A stretch of 64,000 nt of DNA from Kitasatospora sp. MAA19 (GCF_029894125.1 NZ_JARXYZ010000011.1:62001-126000), one strand, 5' to 3'; shown: positions 43,213 through 51,466, counted from the first letter of the stretch. Made by a program: numbers and translations. The notes: generated from the sequence alone by a model not told the origin.

Positions 43213-43635
43213 TCAGACTCCGATGATCTCCACCGCCGAGCCCAGGCCCCGGAAGTCCGCGACGTTGCGGGTGTACAGCGGCAGGCCGTGGGCCGAGGCG
43301 ACGGCGGCGATCATCAGGTCGATCCGGCGCGGGCGCGGCTGCCGGCCCGCGGCGATGGTGAGGGTGACCAGCGTCCCGTAGCGGGCGGCGGCGGCCGCGT
43401 CGAACGGCAGCGGGTCGAAGTCGGCCATCGCCGCGCCCAGCACCTCCAGCCGGGCCGCCCGGCTGACCGCGTCGCGGGCCATCGACACGCCCTGCTGCAG
43501 TTCCGCGAAGGTGATCGCGGTCAGCTCCGGGACGGCCGGCAGGTCCGCCGGGGAGAGCAGCGCCAGATCGATGTAGACACAGGTGTCGAGCACCCCGGCC
43601 GGCCGCCGCCGGGGCGCCCGTCTGCGCTCAGCCAC
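43213..43635 (-). CDS. PIN-domain toxin (VapC-like)
   Basis: A 140-residue PIN-domain ribonuclease. Acidic residues for Mg binding are in LDTCVYID (N-terminus), ITFAELQQG, the RIDLMIAA motif and RNVADFRG near the C-terminus. It would cleave RNA when free of antitoxin. The GTG start overlaps the antitoxin gene by 8 bp, the usual arrangement with the antitoxin first. The basic N-terminal tail (RRRAPRRRP) is an extra. Confidence 0.9.
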   Translation of the reverse strand: MAERRRAPRRRPAGVLDTCVYIDLALLSPADLPAVPELTAITFAELQQGVSMARDAVSRAARLEVLGAAMADFDPLPFDAAAAARYGTLVTLTIAAGRQPRPRRIDLMIAAVASAHGLPLYTRNVADFRGLGSAVEIIGV

Positions 43636-43912
43636 GCCGCCGCTCGAACGGGTCGTCGTCCTCGTCGCCCACCAGTTCCTCGGGGCCGAAGTACTCCTCG
43701 GCCTCCTTGCGCATCTCCTGGTAGTCCACCCGCGGCAGCTTCACGTGCCGCGCCACCAGTTCCTCCGCCGTGAGTCGCCGCCGCCCGGACACCGGGCGCA
43801 GCTCCGCGACCTCGACCCCGTTCCTGGTGATGTGGAAGGTCTCGCCGGCCTCCACCGCGTCCATCACCGCGGCGGAGTTGTTCCGGAACTCCCGCTGGGT
43901 AATCGTCTTCAC
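43628..43912 (-). CDS. Phd/YefM-family antitoxin
   Basis: A 94-residue antitoxin. The N-terminal Phd/YefM DNA-binding fold begins KTITQREFRNNSAAVMDAV; the acidic C-terminus (EEYFGPEELVGDEDDD) would wrap and block the PIN toxin. The GTG at 43912 has no spaced ribosome binding site. TACCGT 6 bases upstream could be a -10, so translation may be leaderless, with the operator at 43922-43948 overlapping the promoter. The complex would repress its own operon. Confidence 0.88.
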   Translation of the reverse strand: MKTITQREFRNNSAAVMDAVEAGETFHITRNGVEVAELRPVSGRRRLTAEELVARHVKLPRVDYQEMRKEAEEYFGPEELVGDEDDDPFERRRG

Positions 43913-43921
43913 GCTTCCACG

Positions 43922-43948
43922 GTAGCCCCGCGTAGCACCCGTGGCTAC
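43922..43948 (-). promoter_or_regulatory. Operator of the toxin-antitoxin pair
   Basis: GTAGCC (43922-43927) and GGCTAC (43943-43948) form an inverted repeat, with a further GTAGC at 43932. It overlaps the predicted promoter just upstream of the antitoxin start. Phd-type antitoxins bind such dyads. Confidence 0.55.
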
Positions 43949-44118
43949 ACCTCCCGCAGCCGCCCGGGCATCGCCTCGCGCCCGCCCCCGCGTCCCCCTC
44001 GCACCGGCCTCCGTGTCCCCCTCGCGTCCCCCCGGTCGTAACCCTGTGAAAACGCCTCCGCGCCCCGGCGGGTCCGCTAGGTTCGGGGGCCATCGTTCGT
44101 ACAGAGGGGGGCTCTGTC

Positions 44119-44592
44119 GTGACCGACACGAGCGAGCAGAAGCAGAACCCCTGGCTCTACGGCCAGGACGACCCGCCGACGGCCGGACCGCTCTCCCCGG
44201 CCCCGACCGCAGGTCCCTGGGCGGGCGGGGCCACCACGGGCAGCCCCGTCCACGTGGAACCGGTCGCACTCCAGCGGGCTGCCGGGGCATCCCGCCGCCT
44301 GCGCGGCGACCTGAAGCACTTAGTCGGCCGGGCCGGGCCGGACACGGACGCGGCGGTCCACGCCCTGGACGACGGGTGGAGCAGTGGGCACGCCCTGGCG
44401 CAGGCGCTCACCTGGTGGAAGGCCCGCTGGACGAGCTTCGACCACCGGCTGGGCCTGGCCGCCGACCGCCTGGACGCCACCGCTCGCGCCCACGGCACCC
44501 CCGAGGTCCCCGACGTCCCCGCCGACTCCGACATCCCCGCCGACTCCACCGCCTCCACCGCCTGCGCCGCCGATCCCGGCAAGGCACCGTGA
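44119..44592 (+). CDS. Small hydrophilic protein of unknown function with a TTA codon
   Basis: 157 residues. The N-terminus is Pro/Gly/Ala rich (PTAGPLSPAPTAGP); a predicted helical part (about 55-120) contains WWKARW, and the C-terminus is an acidic Ala/Pro tail. There is no signal peptide. I do not recognise the family. It lies 3 bp before the WXG-like gene and probably forms a helical pair with it. Codon 68 (44320-44322) is TTA, implying bldA-dependent translation. The GTG start has an AGGGGG ribosome binding site. Confidence 0.7.
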   Translation: MTDTSEQKQNPWLYGQDDPPTAGPLSPAPTAGPWAGGATTGSPVHVEPVALQRAAGASRRLRGDLKHLVGRAGPDTDAAVHALDDGWSSGHALAQALTWWKARWTSFDHRLGLAADRLDATARAHGTPEVPDVPADSDIPADSTASTACAADPGKAP

Positions 44593-44595
44593 GCC

Positions 44596-45285
44596 ATGGT
44601 GACCTTCGCCCAGCTCCGCCGCTCCTCCTTCGAAGCCCTCGACCGGGCCGGCGACACCTGGAACGGCGTGTCCGGCCACATGGAACACGTCAGCGCCCGA
44701 ATGCGGGCCGACGTCATCCGGACACTGACCGGCGACCCCGACTCCGCCCCGCCGGGCGGCAGCCGACCGTGGAGCGGCGCGGCCGCCGACGAGGCGGTGC
44801 GGGAGATCGGTCTCCTCGCCGACGAACTGCGCGCCTTCCACTACGAGGCGCTGGCCGTCTCCGCGGCCCTGCACCGGGCCGGGTCGGCCTTCACCGAGGC
44901 CGGCCGGCGGCTCCTGCGGGCGATCGGCGACGCCGAGGCCCTGGGCGCGACCGTGGCCGAGGACGGCACGGTCACCCTCCCCGGCCTGCCGCCCGCTGCG
45001 CGCCACGACCCGGCGGCCGTCGCCCGCCACCGGCGGACGCGGGACGAACTCCGGCGGCACGTCGCGATCATGGAGGACGCCGTGTCCGCCGCCACCGAGG
45101 CCGACACCGCCGCAGCCGCCGCCCTGCACGCGCTCAACCCCGCGAAGGTCGCGGGCGCCGAGGTCGCCCCCGATGAAGGCGGACCCGGCGCACCGGACCG
45201 GACGGAGAGCGTCGGAGCGCAGGCCCGGAGGAATTCCCGTCCGGGCGGGAACTCGACGGGCACGGCGATCGTCCTCAACGTCTGA
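44596..45285 (+). CDS. WXG100-like helical protein, possible ESX-type substrate
   Basis: 229 residues with an N-terminus (TFAQLRRSSFEALDRAGDTW) that resembles the helical ESX/WXG-like domain at the front of many Streptomyces secreted effectors. Long amphipathic helices run to about residue 190, and RPWSGAAADEAV lies between two of them. The C-terminus (200-229) is Gly/Arg/Ser rich, with no recognisable toxin domain. No signal peptide, so a non-Sec route is implied if exported. Next to the small helical protein and upstream of the YidC-like gene. Confidence 0.65.
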   Translation: MVTFAQLRRSSFEALDRAGDTWNGVSGHMEHVSARMRADVIRTLTGDPDSAPPGGSRPWSGAAADEAVREIGLLADELRAFHYEALAVSAALHRAGSAFTEAGRRLLRAIGDAEALGATVAEDGTVTLPGLPPAARHDPAAVARHRRTRDELRRHVAIMEDAVSAATEADTAAAAALHALNPAKVAGAEVAPDEGGPGAPDRTESVGAQARRNSRPGGNSTGTAIVLNV

Positions 45286-45322
45286 AGTCCGTGGGTCCGT
45301 GGCACCGAAGGGGGAGCAGCGT

Positions 45323-45616
45323 ATGGCCGTCGTCACGATGCTGCTCGGCCTGCTCCGGGTGCTGACCGGCGAGTTGATGACCGAGGGCGGGACGTTCGCC
45401 TCGGTGGCGGCGGTCGCCGCCGTGGCGCTGGTGGCCGGTGCCGTCGCGGGCACGCTGGCCGGGGCGCGGCTGCCGGGGGCGCGGGCGCCCGCGGCGGTGC
45501 GCAGCGGGGTGTTGCGGCGGCGTGCGTTCGGTACGGCGTTCCTGCCGCAGCGTGATCCGGACGCCCGGGGCCGGCGACGCCCGAGGGCACCGGGTGCGGC
45601 CCTGGCGGCCGCGTAG
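45323..45616 (+). CDS. DUF6412-like small membrane protein
   Basis: 97 residues with two hydrophobic segments (about 3-20 and 26-45) and a basic tail containing TAFLPQRDPDARGR. The tail motif and the neighbouring YidC-like gene match a conserved actinobacterial pair annotated as DUF6412 plus a YidC/Oxa1 protein. The ATG has GGGGGAG upstream. It is transcribed with the insertase gene, 80 bp apart, and may be its partner. Confidence 0.75.
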   Translation: MAVVTMLLGLLRVLTGELMTEGGTFASVAAVAAVALVAGAVAGTLAGARLPGARAPAAVRSGVLRRRAFGTAFLPQRDPDARGRRRPRAPGAALAAA

Positions 45617-45696
45617 TTTCGTCCTCTTCCGCCGTTTCCCGCGGCCGTCCTCCGCCGATCACTCATGTACCGAGACCCCGGAGGGCTCGCTTCACC

Positions 45697-46389
45697 ATGT
45701 CTGTTCTCGCTGTTCTCGACCCTGCCGTCGCCGTTGCCCATACCGCCGTCACCGCGCTGGCCCACGTGCTGCCGACGGCGCTGGCGATCGTCCTGTTCAC
45801 CGTCGCCGTCCGACTGGCGCTGCATCCGCTGGCGCGGGCGGCGGCGCGCGGGGAGAAGGCGCGGGCCCGGCTGGCGCCGAGGGTCGCCGAGTTGAACAAG
45901 AAGTACAAGAACCGCCCGGAGAAGCTGCGGGAGGCGCTGGCCGAGTTGTACCGGGAGGAGCAGGCCTCACCGTTCGCGGGGTGTCTGCCGATGCTGCTGC
46001 AGCTTCCGTTCTTCTCGGTGATGTACCGCCTGTTCACCACCCCGAACGACCTGCAGGACCACACCCTGTTCGGCGTGCCGCTCGGCCTGCACGTGGGGAG
46101 CGCGCACGGCGCGGGCCAGCTGGCGGTGTTCGGCCTGCTGTACGCCGCGCTGGCGGCGGTCGGGTACGTCAACTTCCGTCGGGCCAGGCGGGCGACGGCC
46201 GCGCAGGCGACCCCTCAGCCGGGGGCGGGGCTGCTGCCGTACCTGTCGTTCGGGTCGGTGCTGTTCGCGGCGCTGGTGCCGGTGGCCGCCGCGCTCTACG
46301 TGGTGACGACGAGCGTGTGGTCGACCACGGAGCGGGCGTGGCTGCACCGGGGTGGCACCCCGGCGCCGGCGGCGGCGCTCGTGCTGTGA
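45697..46389 (+). CDS. YidC/Oxa1-like membrane protein insertase (short paralogue)
   Basis: 230 residues with four to five membrane helices and the insertase core: a conserved Arg in TVAVRLALHPL in the first core helix and the basic hairpin KKYKNRPEKLREALAELY. The middle segment ASPFAGCLPMLLQLPFF is typical. It is shorter than the housekeeping YidC, which usually sits beside rpmH/rnpA. It would insert small membrane proteins, perhaps the adjacent one. Confidence 0.88.
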   Translation: MSVLAVLDPAVAVAHTAVTALAHVLPTALAIVLFTVAVRLALHPLARAAARGEKARARLAPRVAELNKKYKNRPEKLREALAELYREEQASPFAGCLPMLLQLPFFSVMYRLFTTPNDLQDHTLFGVPLGLHVGSAHGAGQLAVFGLLYAALAAVGYVNFRRARRATAAQATPQPGAGLLPYLSFGSVLFAALVPVAAALYVVTTSVWSTTERAWLHRGGTPAPAAALVL

Positions 46390-46429
46390 GCGCCGCCGTC
46401 GACATCGCGGCCGACGCCGCCGCCGTCCG

Positions 46430-47116
46430 TCAGAAGTGCCGCAGCAGTTCGGGGAAGGTCGCCAGCCGCAGGGTCGCCTCGTCGGGGCCGAGGTCCGCGT
46501 GCTCCAGGACCCAGGTGTGCTCGTGCGGGATGAAGACCGTGCGCAGGCCGGCCTGGCGGGCGGGGGCGATGTCGGACTTGGGCGAGTTGCCGATCATCCA
46601 GGTGCGGTCGGGGTCGAGGCGGAGGTCGGCGGTGAGCCGCCGGTAGGTCTCCGCCGACTTCTCGGCCACGATGTGGACGCCCTGGAAGTGGTGGTCGATC
46701 GTGGAGGCCGTCACCTTCCGCTGCTGCTCGTCGAGGTCGCCCTTGGTGAGCAGCAGCAGGTGGTGGCGCCCGGCGAGCGTGGCGAGGGTGTCGGCGACGC
46801 CGGGGATCAGCTCGATCCCGCGGCCGGTGAGCGGGGCGAGGAGTTCCTCGATCCGGGCCTCCTCGGCCGGGGTGGGGGTGCGGTCGTCGTTCAGCCGCCG
46901 CAGGCAGTCGGCGAGGCTCTGCCGGAAGACGGCGGCGCCGTAGCCGAGGGCGGCGGAGTTGGCGGCTTCGATCCCGTCGAGGAGGGTCCTGGTGCGGTCC
47001 CGCTCGGCCGGGGTGGAGACCCAGTCCAGGAAGCCGTCGATGACGCGCTCGAAGAGGACGTTGTTCTCCCAGAGCGTGTCGTCGGCGTCGAAGATGAGGG
47101 TCTGGTCGGTGTGCAT
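46430..47116 (-). CDS. HAD-family hydrolase
   Basis: 228 residues. Motif I is IFDADDTLWENN (nucleophile Asp), motif II LLLTKG and motif IV GNSPKSDIAPA. It is a C1-capped HAD phosphatase. The substrate is unknown. The ATG has GGAG 9 bases upstream and lies 27 bp after the Nudix gene, so the two are one operon. Confidence 0.9.
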   Translation of the reverse strand: MHTDQTLIFDADDTLWENNVLFERVIDGFLDWVSTPAERDRTRTLLDGIEAANSAALGYGAAVFRQSLADCLRRLNDDRTPTPAEEARIEELLAPLTGRGIELIPGVADTLATLAGRHHLLLLTKGDLDEQQRKVTASTIDHHFQGVHIVAEKSAETYRRLTADLRLDPDRTWMIGNSPKSDIAPARQAGLRTVFIPHEHTWVLEHADLGPDEATLRLATFPELLRHF

Positions 47117-47143
47117 CCGGGTGTTCTCCAGGGGGTCCACTGG

Positions 47144-47794
47144 TCAGGCGGGAAGGGCGTCGAGCAGGCGGCCGGCCCGGTCGAGGGTCTCGCGGAGGTT
47201 GTCCTCGGTGGTCCGCTGCCGGGCCTCGGCGATGGTGAGCCACTCCAGCGGGGCGGCGGGGTTCTCCGGCCGGGCCTGCTCCGGGGTGTCGGTGGCGAGC
47301 AGGAAGCGCAGGTCGGCGTGTTCGTGGGCCGGTTCGACGGGCGAGGCCGGGACGGGGACGACGGCGAGGTGGACGAGGGCGGCGTCGGGCCACGGGGTGA
47401 GGTCGGTGATCCCGGTCTCCTCCAGGCCTTCGCGCAGCGCGATGTCCAGCGGCCGGGTCTCCCCCGGGTCGCCGTGTCCGCCGACCTGGAGCCAGGCCTG
47501 TTGGCGGACGTGCCAGCGCAGCAGCACGCGCCGGGTCGGCGGGTGGACGATCAGCGCGGAGGCGGTGAAGTGCAGCGGGGTCGTCCGGTCCCAGACATCG
47601 GCGGCTCCGGCTGCGGCTCCGGCGGCGGCTCCGGCTCCGGCTCCGACGACGGCTCCGGCGGCGACCCCGGCGGCGGCCTCGGCGAGGTGGCGGGCGCGCT
47701 CGTGGTCGGCGGTCTCCGTCGGGCCCTGCGGTCGGTGCCGGGCCAGTAGTTCGGTCAGGCCCGGACTCTGTGCCGCGCCGCCCGTGGTCACCAT
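47144..47794 (-). CDS. Nudix hydrolase with an Ala/Gly-rich insertion
   Basis: 216 residues. The Nudix box GHGDPGETRPLDIALREGLEETGI is complete and would hydrolyse a nucleoside diphosphate derivative. Between the N-terminal helix and the core lies a 26-residue Ala/Gly tract (about residues 52-77) encoded by GGCTCC-type repeats at 47600-47680, probably a flexible loop. GAGGAG lies 8 bases before the ATG. First gene of the two-gene operon with the HAD enzyme. Confidence 0.9.
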   Translation of the reverse strand: MVTTGGAAQSPGLTELLARHRPQGPTETADHERARHLAEAAAGVAAGAVVGAGAGAAAGAAAGAADVWDRTTPLHFTASALIVHPPTRRVLLRWHVRQQAWLQVGGHGDPGETRPLDIALREGLEETGITDLTPWPDAALVHLAVVPVPASPVEPAHEHADLRFLLATDTPEQARPENPAAPLEWLTIAEARQRTTEDNLRETLDRAGRLLDALPA

Positions 47795-48042
47795 GATCAG
47801 CACTCCTCGTTCCGCTCCGGACCACGTCAACCGGCTTGCGGGGGCGGGTGATCGGGGCCGGGGCCTCGGGTTCCGGCGAACCCGCGCAGCCTAGCCCGGG
47901 GGCGGTTCGGCGGCCCACCGGTTTTCGACCCGGTGGGCCGTGGTCCTCACCCCTGCGGGCGGTGGCAACCGGCCGGTCGGGGCGGGGTCCGGGAGGCCGT
48001 AGCCTGAGGTGATCGTTTCGGGACAGGTGGAGGGATGTCGTC

Positions 48043-48810
48043 ATGGTGGCTGCTCCGGCACTCGCGGAGCTGCGCGAGGTGTGCCAGCCGCAGGCCAAGC
48101 TGCAGAGCCGCAACGGTGAGCACTGGGCGGGGCGGCTGTACATGCGCCGCATCTCGCTGCGCACGACCCGGCAGTTGGTGCGGACGTCGGTCTCGCCGAA
48201 CACCCTCACCTGGGTCATGGTGGTGTGCGGGGTCGGCGGCGGGGCGGCCCTGCTGATCCCGGGCCTGACGGGTGCGGTACTGGCGGTGGTGCTGTTCCAG
48301 CTGTTCCTGCTCTTCGACTGTGTCGACGGTGAAGTGGCGCGCTGGAAGCGGCAGTTCAGCATGGCCGGGGTGTACGTGGACCGGCTCGGCGCCTATCTGG
48401 CGGACGCGGCGCTGATGATCGGCGCGGGCGTGCGGGCGGCCCGGGGCGGGTCGGAGCTGTGGGTGTCGGTGGGCCTGGCGGCCGCGCTGGGCGTGGTGCT
48501 GCTCAAGGCCTCGACGGACCTGGTGGACGTGGCCCGGGCCCGCAGCGGGCAGCCGCCGGCGGACGAGGAGTCCACCCAGCCGCGCTCGCAGGGCATCGCG
48601 ACCGCGCGACGGTTCGCCTCCGTGTTCAAGATCCACCGGGTGACGAACGGCATCGAGGCCTCCCTGGTGCTGCTGGCGGCGGCCGCGGTGGACGCGGCGC
48701 TCGGCAACCTGGACGCGACGCGGGCGGCGGTCGCGGGGATCGCGGTGATCACCTGGGGCATGGTGGTGGCGCACCTGGCGTCGATCCTGTCCTCCTCGCG
48801 CCTGCGCTGA
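48043..48810 (+). CDS. CDP-alcohol phosphatidyltransferase
   Basis: 255 residues with five to six membrane helices. The CDP-OH-P-transferase motif is D92-CV-D95-G96-EV-A99-R100-x8-G109-x3-D113-x3, after which the usual catalytic Asp position holds Ala117. The family couples a CDP-alcohol to a second alcohol to make phospholipid or inositol-lipid products. The changed last position means activity is uncertain, though streptomycete relatives with a similar change may exist. GGAGGG lies 8 bases before the ATG at 48043. Confidence 0.85.
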   Translation: MVAAPALAELREVCQPQAKLQSRNGEHWAGRLYMRRISLRTTRQLVRTSVSPNTLTWVMVVCGVGGGAALLIPGLTGAVLAVVLFQLFLLFDCVDGEVARWKRQFSMAGVYVDRLGAYLADAALMIGAGVRAARGGSELWVSVGLAAALGVVLLKASTDLVDVARARSGQPPADEESTQPRSQGIATARRFASVFKIHRVTNGIEASLVLLAAAAVDAALGNLDATRAAVAGIAVITWGMVVAHLASILSSSRLR

Positions 48811-48869
48811 CGGCGCCTGCGCCGGCTGCGCCCGCCCATCCGTCGCGCGGCCGCCCGCCGTTCGACCCG

Positions 48870-48890
48870 CTAGGGCCTGTCCGGCCCTAG
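48870..48890. terminator. Short bidirectional terminator between convergent genes
   Basis: CTAGGGCC-TGTCC-GGCCCTAG, a perfect 8-bp stem. The arsR stop codon lies inside its right arm. It ends both the phosphatidyltransferase and regulator transcripts. Confidence 0.5.
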
Positions 48891-49246
48891 AGCCCCTGCC
48901 CGTCCTCGGCGACGGCAGGGGCTTGCGCGTGGGCGGCCAGGACGGTGTCGAGCAGGCCGGGGAAGCGCTGCTCCAGGTCGACGGTGCGCAGCGCGGTGAG
49001 CCGGCGGTTGGCCTCCTCGCGCTGGCGGATCAGGCCGGACTCGCGCAGCACCTTGAAGTGGTGGCTGAGGGTGGAGGGGGCGACGTCCACGGGAAAGGTG
49101 CCGCAGGCCCGTTCGGGTTCGGCGCGCAGGGTCCGCACGATGGTCATCCGGGTGGGGTCGGAGAGCGCGTGCAGGACGTCGAACAGGTCGATCTCCTCGG
49201 TCGCGGGGTGGGCGAGCGCCGGTCGGCGCCGGGTGCTGCGGGGCAT
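48887..49246 (-). CDS. ArsR-family transcriptional repressor
   Basis: 119 residues. The winged HTH contains HALSDPTRMTIVRTL and APSTLSHHFKVLRESGLI. The metal-type Cys pairs of SmtB/ArsR sensors are absent; only one Cys (ERACGTF) is seen, so a redox or organic ligand is likelier than a metal. The ATG has GGGAGGT upstream. Divergent from the quinone oxidoreductase gene, with two dyads in between, it probably represses both. Confidence 0.9.
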   Translation of the reverse strand: MPRSTRRRPALAHPATEEIDLFDVLHALSDPTRMTIVRTLRAEPERACGTFPVDVAPSTLSHHFKVLRESGLIRQREEANRRLTALRTVDLEQRFPGLLDTVLAAHAQAPAVAEDGQGL

Positions 49247-49266
49247 GGTCCGACCTCCCTGGTCTG

Positions 49267-49338
49267 CGATGTTCGACAATCATCGAAACTGCGTGGTACC
49301 ACTGGTCCCACGTCAATTTCGTTGTTCGTCGAACATCG
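49267..49338. promoter_or_regulatory. Paired operators between arsR and the quinone oxidoreductase gene
   Basis: CGATGTTCGAC (49267-49277) and its exact reverse complement (49328-49338) flank the divergent promoters. Each contains its own dyad: TTCGA-N6-TCGAA (49272-49287) and GTTCG-T-CGAAC (49324-49334). The layout fits two ArsR dimers that repress both directions. Confidence 0.75.
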
Positions 49339-49356
49339 TAGCCGAGGGGGCCCGAC

Positions 49357-50343
49357 ATGCGCGCACTGGTGATGACCGCACCCGGTGGAGCCGAGAACAC
49401 GGAGATCCGGGAGGTCGAGGCGCCGCGCCCCGGCCCCGGCCAGGTGGCGGTCGACGTCGCCTACGCCGGACTGAACTTCGTCGATGTGATGGGCCGCCGG
49501 GGCGACGCCGGGTACGTCGCCGCCTGGCCGTACCGGCCGGGCAAGGAGGTGGCCGGCACCGTCCGGGCGGTCGGCGAGGGCGTCACCGGGCTGGCGCCGG
49601 GCGACCGGGTGGTCGCCGCACCCACCGGCGGCGGCCTGGCCGAGGTGGTGCTCGCCGAGGCCGCGCTCACCGTGCCCGTCCCGGACGGACTGGCGCTGCG
49701 CGAGGCCGCCGCCGCCCCGCTCGGGCTGGCCACCGCGATCCTGCTGCTCACCGACGCGGGCCGCTTCACCGCCGGGGACACCGTCCTGGTGCACTCGGCC
49801 GGCGGCGGGATCGGCAACGCGGTCGCCCAACTGGTCCCGCTGCTCGGCGGCGGCCGGCTGATCGGCACGGTGGGCCGCCCGGAGAAGGCCGCGGCCGCCG
49901 TCGCCACCGGCTACGACCACGCCTTCGCCCGCGACGAGGGCCTGCGCGACGCCGTCCGGGCCGCCACCGACGGCCGGGGCGTCGACCTCGTCCTCGACCC
50001 GCTCGGCACCGACGAGCTGGAACTCGACCTGGACCTGGCCGCGCCCGGCGGCCGGATCGTCCTGTTCGGCAACGCGGGCGGCGGCGCCGTCACCGACCTG
50101 CCCCCGCTCGGCCGGCTGATGGCGGGCAACCTCACCGTCACCGGCTTCAGCCACCGGGCCCTGGCCGCCACGGCCCCCGCCCGGCTGGGGCGGGCGATCG
50201 GCCGCGTCCTCGACCTGATGGCCGGCGGCGGGCTCGCCCTGCCGGTCACCGAACTGCCCGACCTGGCCGCCGTCCCCGCCGCCCACGACGCCATGGCGGA
50301 GGGCCGCGCCACCGGCAAGTACGTGGCACGCGTGGCGGGTTGA
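49357..50343 (+). CDS. MDR-family quinone oxidoreductase / zinc-independent alcohol dehydrogenase
   Basis: 328 residues. The GroES-like N-terminus with LNFVDVMGRRG and the NADPH-binding HSAGGGIGNAVAQL identify a quinone-reductase-type MDR enzyme. The zinc ligands of alcohol dehydrogenase are missing. It would reduce quinones or enones and is the probable target of the divergent ArsR repressor. GAGGGGGC precedes the ATG. Confidence 0.9.
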   Translation: MRALVMTAPGGAENTEIREVEAPRPGPGQVAVDVAYAGLNFVDVMGRRGDAGYVAAWPYRPGKEVAGTVRAVGEGVTGLAPGDRVVAAPTGGGLAEVVLAEAALTVPVPDGLALREAAAAPLGLATAILLLTDAGRFTAGDTVLVHSAGGGIGNAVAQLVPLLGGGRLIGTVGRPEKAAAAVATGYDHAFARDEGLRDAVRAATDGRGVDLVLDPLGTDELELDLDLAAPGGRIVLFGNAGGGAVTDLPPLGRLMAGNLTVTGFSHRALAATAPARLGRAIGRVLDLMAGGGLALPVTELPDLAAVPAAHDAMAEGRATGKYVARVAG

Positions 50344-50429
50344 TCCGGGTCGGGCCGCCGGACGAATCGGACCTGATCAATTCCTGCCTCACCCCCGACG
50401 GCGTGACCATCGCCCCGCTCTGAGCGGCG

Positions 50430-50476
50430 GCCCCCTGCGCTGGAAGTCGGCCAGGCCGACTTCCAGCGCAGGGGGC
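50430..50476 (+). terminator. Very long perfect hairpin after the oxidoreductase gene
   Basis: A 22-bp uninterrupted stem (50430-50451 with 50455-50476) around the 3-base loop CAG. It starts 87 bp after the stop codon. There is no T tract, but the length of the stem makes it the likely terminator. Confidence 0.7.
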
Positions 50477-50549
50477 AGCACGGGATTGAACCGTTCCGGC
50501 GATCGGCACCGTTCCCGTGGGTGACTCAGAACCTGCGCAAGGAGGGCAC

Positions 50550-51203
50550 ATGCCAACGCCCGGCTTCGGACCCGGCACCCTCGATGAGGACGGAGGCCCC
50601 GTCTGGATCACGGACCTGGCGGCGGACGATCCGAACCACACCGTGCATGTGGTCCGCGATCTGAGCCCGACGGACGCCCTGCTGGCGCTGGGCGCCACAC
50701 CACAGCTCATCAACCCCTGTGAGCTGCCGGCGCAGCGCCCTGACGCATGGACCTCGCTCGCGCGTGCGGCGATCGACCCGACGGACAGCGGCGCCGCGCT
50801 CCTGTCCGGCCGGGTGGGTGACTGGACGTTCGTCTACGACGATGGCGGCCTGACCTCCTTCGGGGAGGACGGCGAATCTCCGGCGAAGCTGCTGTCGACC
50901 ACGGGCAAGCAGGCTGCCACCTGCACCTTCTCCATCAATGCCGACACGAACCTCGACTATGCGGTCGACGGCGAGCTGCTGTTCTCGATCTTCGAGGAAC
51001 TCGACCCGGCTCATGATGCCGAGGAGATCCCCGCTGGACTGCGCGACGCCGTCGCGGCCGCCGGGATCTTCGAGCGGGACCACCTCGACGATGACGAACC
51101 CGACGCTGCGATCAACATGCGCGTGCTCTGCGCACTGGCAGGACTGCAGTGCACACTGGACGATCTCCGCCGTATCCCGCTGTGGGCCGCTCCCTTCGCC
51201 TGA
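50550..51203 (+). CDS. DUF6461-like protein
   Basis: 217 residues, acidic, no signal peptide or membrane segment. Motifs such as ALLALGATPQL near the N-terminus, GDWTFVYDDGG in the middle and a C-terminal helix pair are those of the DUF6461 family, which is common in actinobacteria and often encoded near toxin or phage-related loci. Function unknown. AAGGAGG lies 6 bases before the ATG. Codon use is a little less GC-biased than in neighbouring genes. Confidence 0.75.
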   Translation: MPTPGFGPGTLDEDGGPVWITDLAADDPNHTVHVVRDLSPTDALLALGATPQLINPCELPAQRPDAWTSLARAAIDPTDSGAALLSGRVGDWTFVYDDGGLTSFGEDGESPAKLLSTTGKQAATCTFSINADTNLDYAVDGELLFSIFEELDPAHDAEEIPAGLRDAVAAAGIFERDHLDDDEPDAAINMRVLCALAGLQCTLDDLRRIPLWAAPFA

Positions 51204-51466
51204 TGCCCTCGACTTGATCTTCACGCGCGTCCGCCGGTCCGCGCGGTCCTGGGCAAGCCATGGAAGTGCAGGTGCGGTTGCCCGATCACAGGGCTCTCCA
51301 CGCACGCCGGCGCGCTCGGACATTCGGGTGATCCGCGGTGCCGGGCCTGGGAGGCTTCCTGCCCAGCACGCGGAGTGGCTGGCCGGGAAGGCGCGGCTGA
51401 GGGCCATCGGACCGGTGCAGCACGGCTGGTAGGCATAGTTCGGGGCCGGCGGGTGTTGGGCGGGGC

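Noticed and set aside
44140..46389. A complete type VII (ESX) secretion locus.
   Set aside because: No EccC ATPase, EccD, EccB or mycosin gene is present; only WXG-like proteins and an insertase-like protein are seen.
50344..50424. A short coding segment between the oxidoreductase stop and the long hairpin.
   Set aside because: No start codon with a ribosome binding site in any frame that gives a protein-like sequence.
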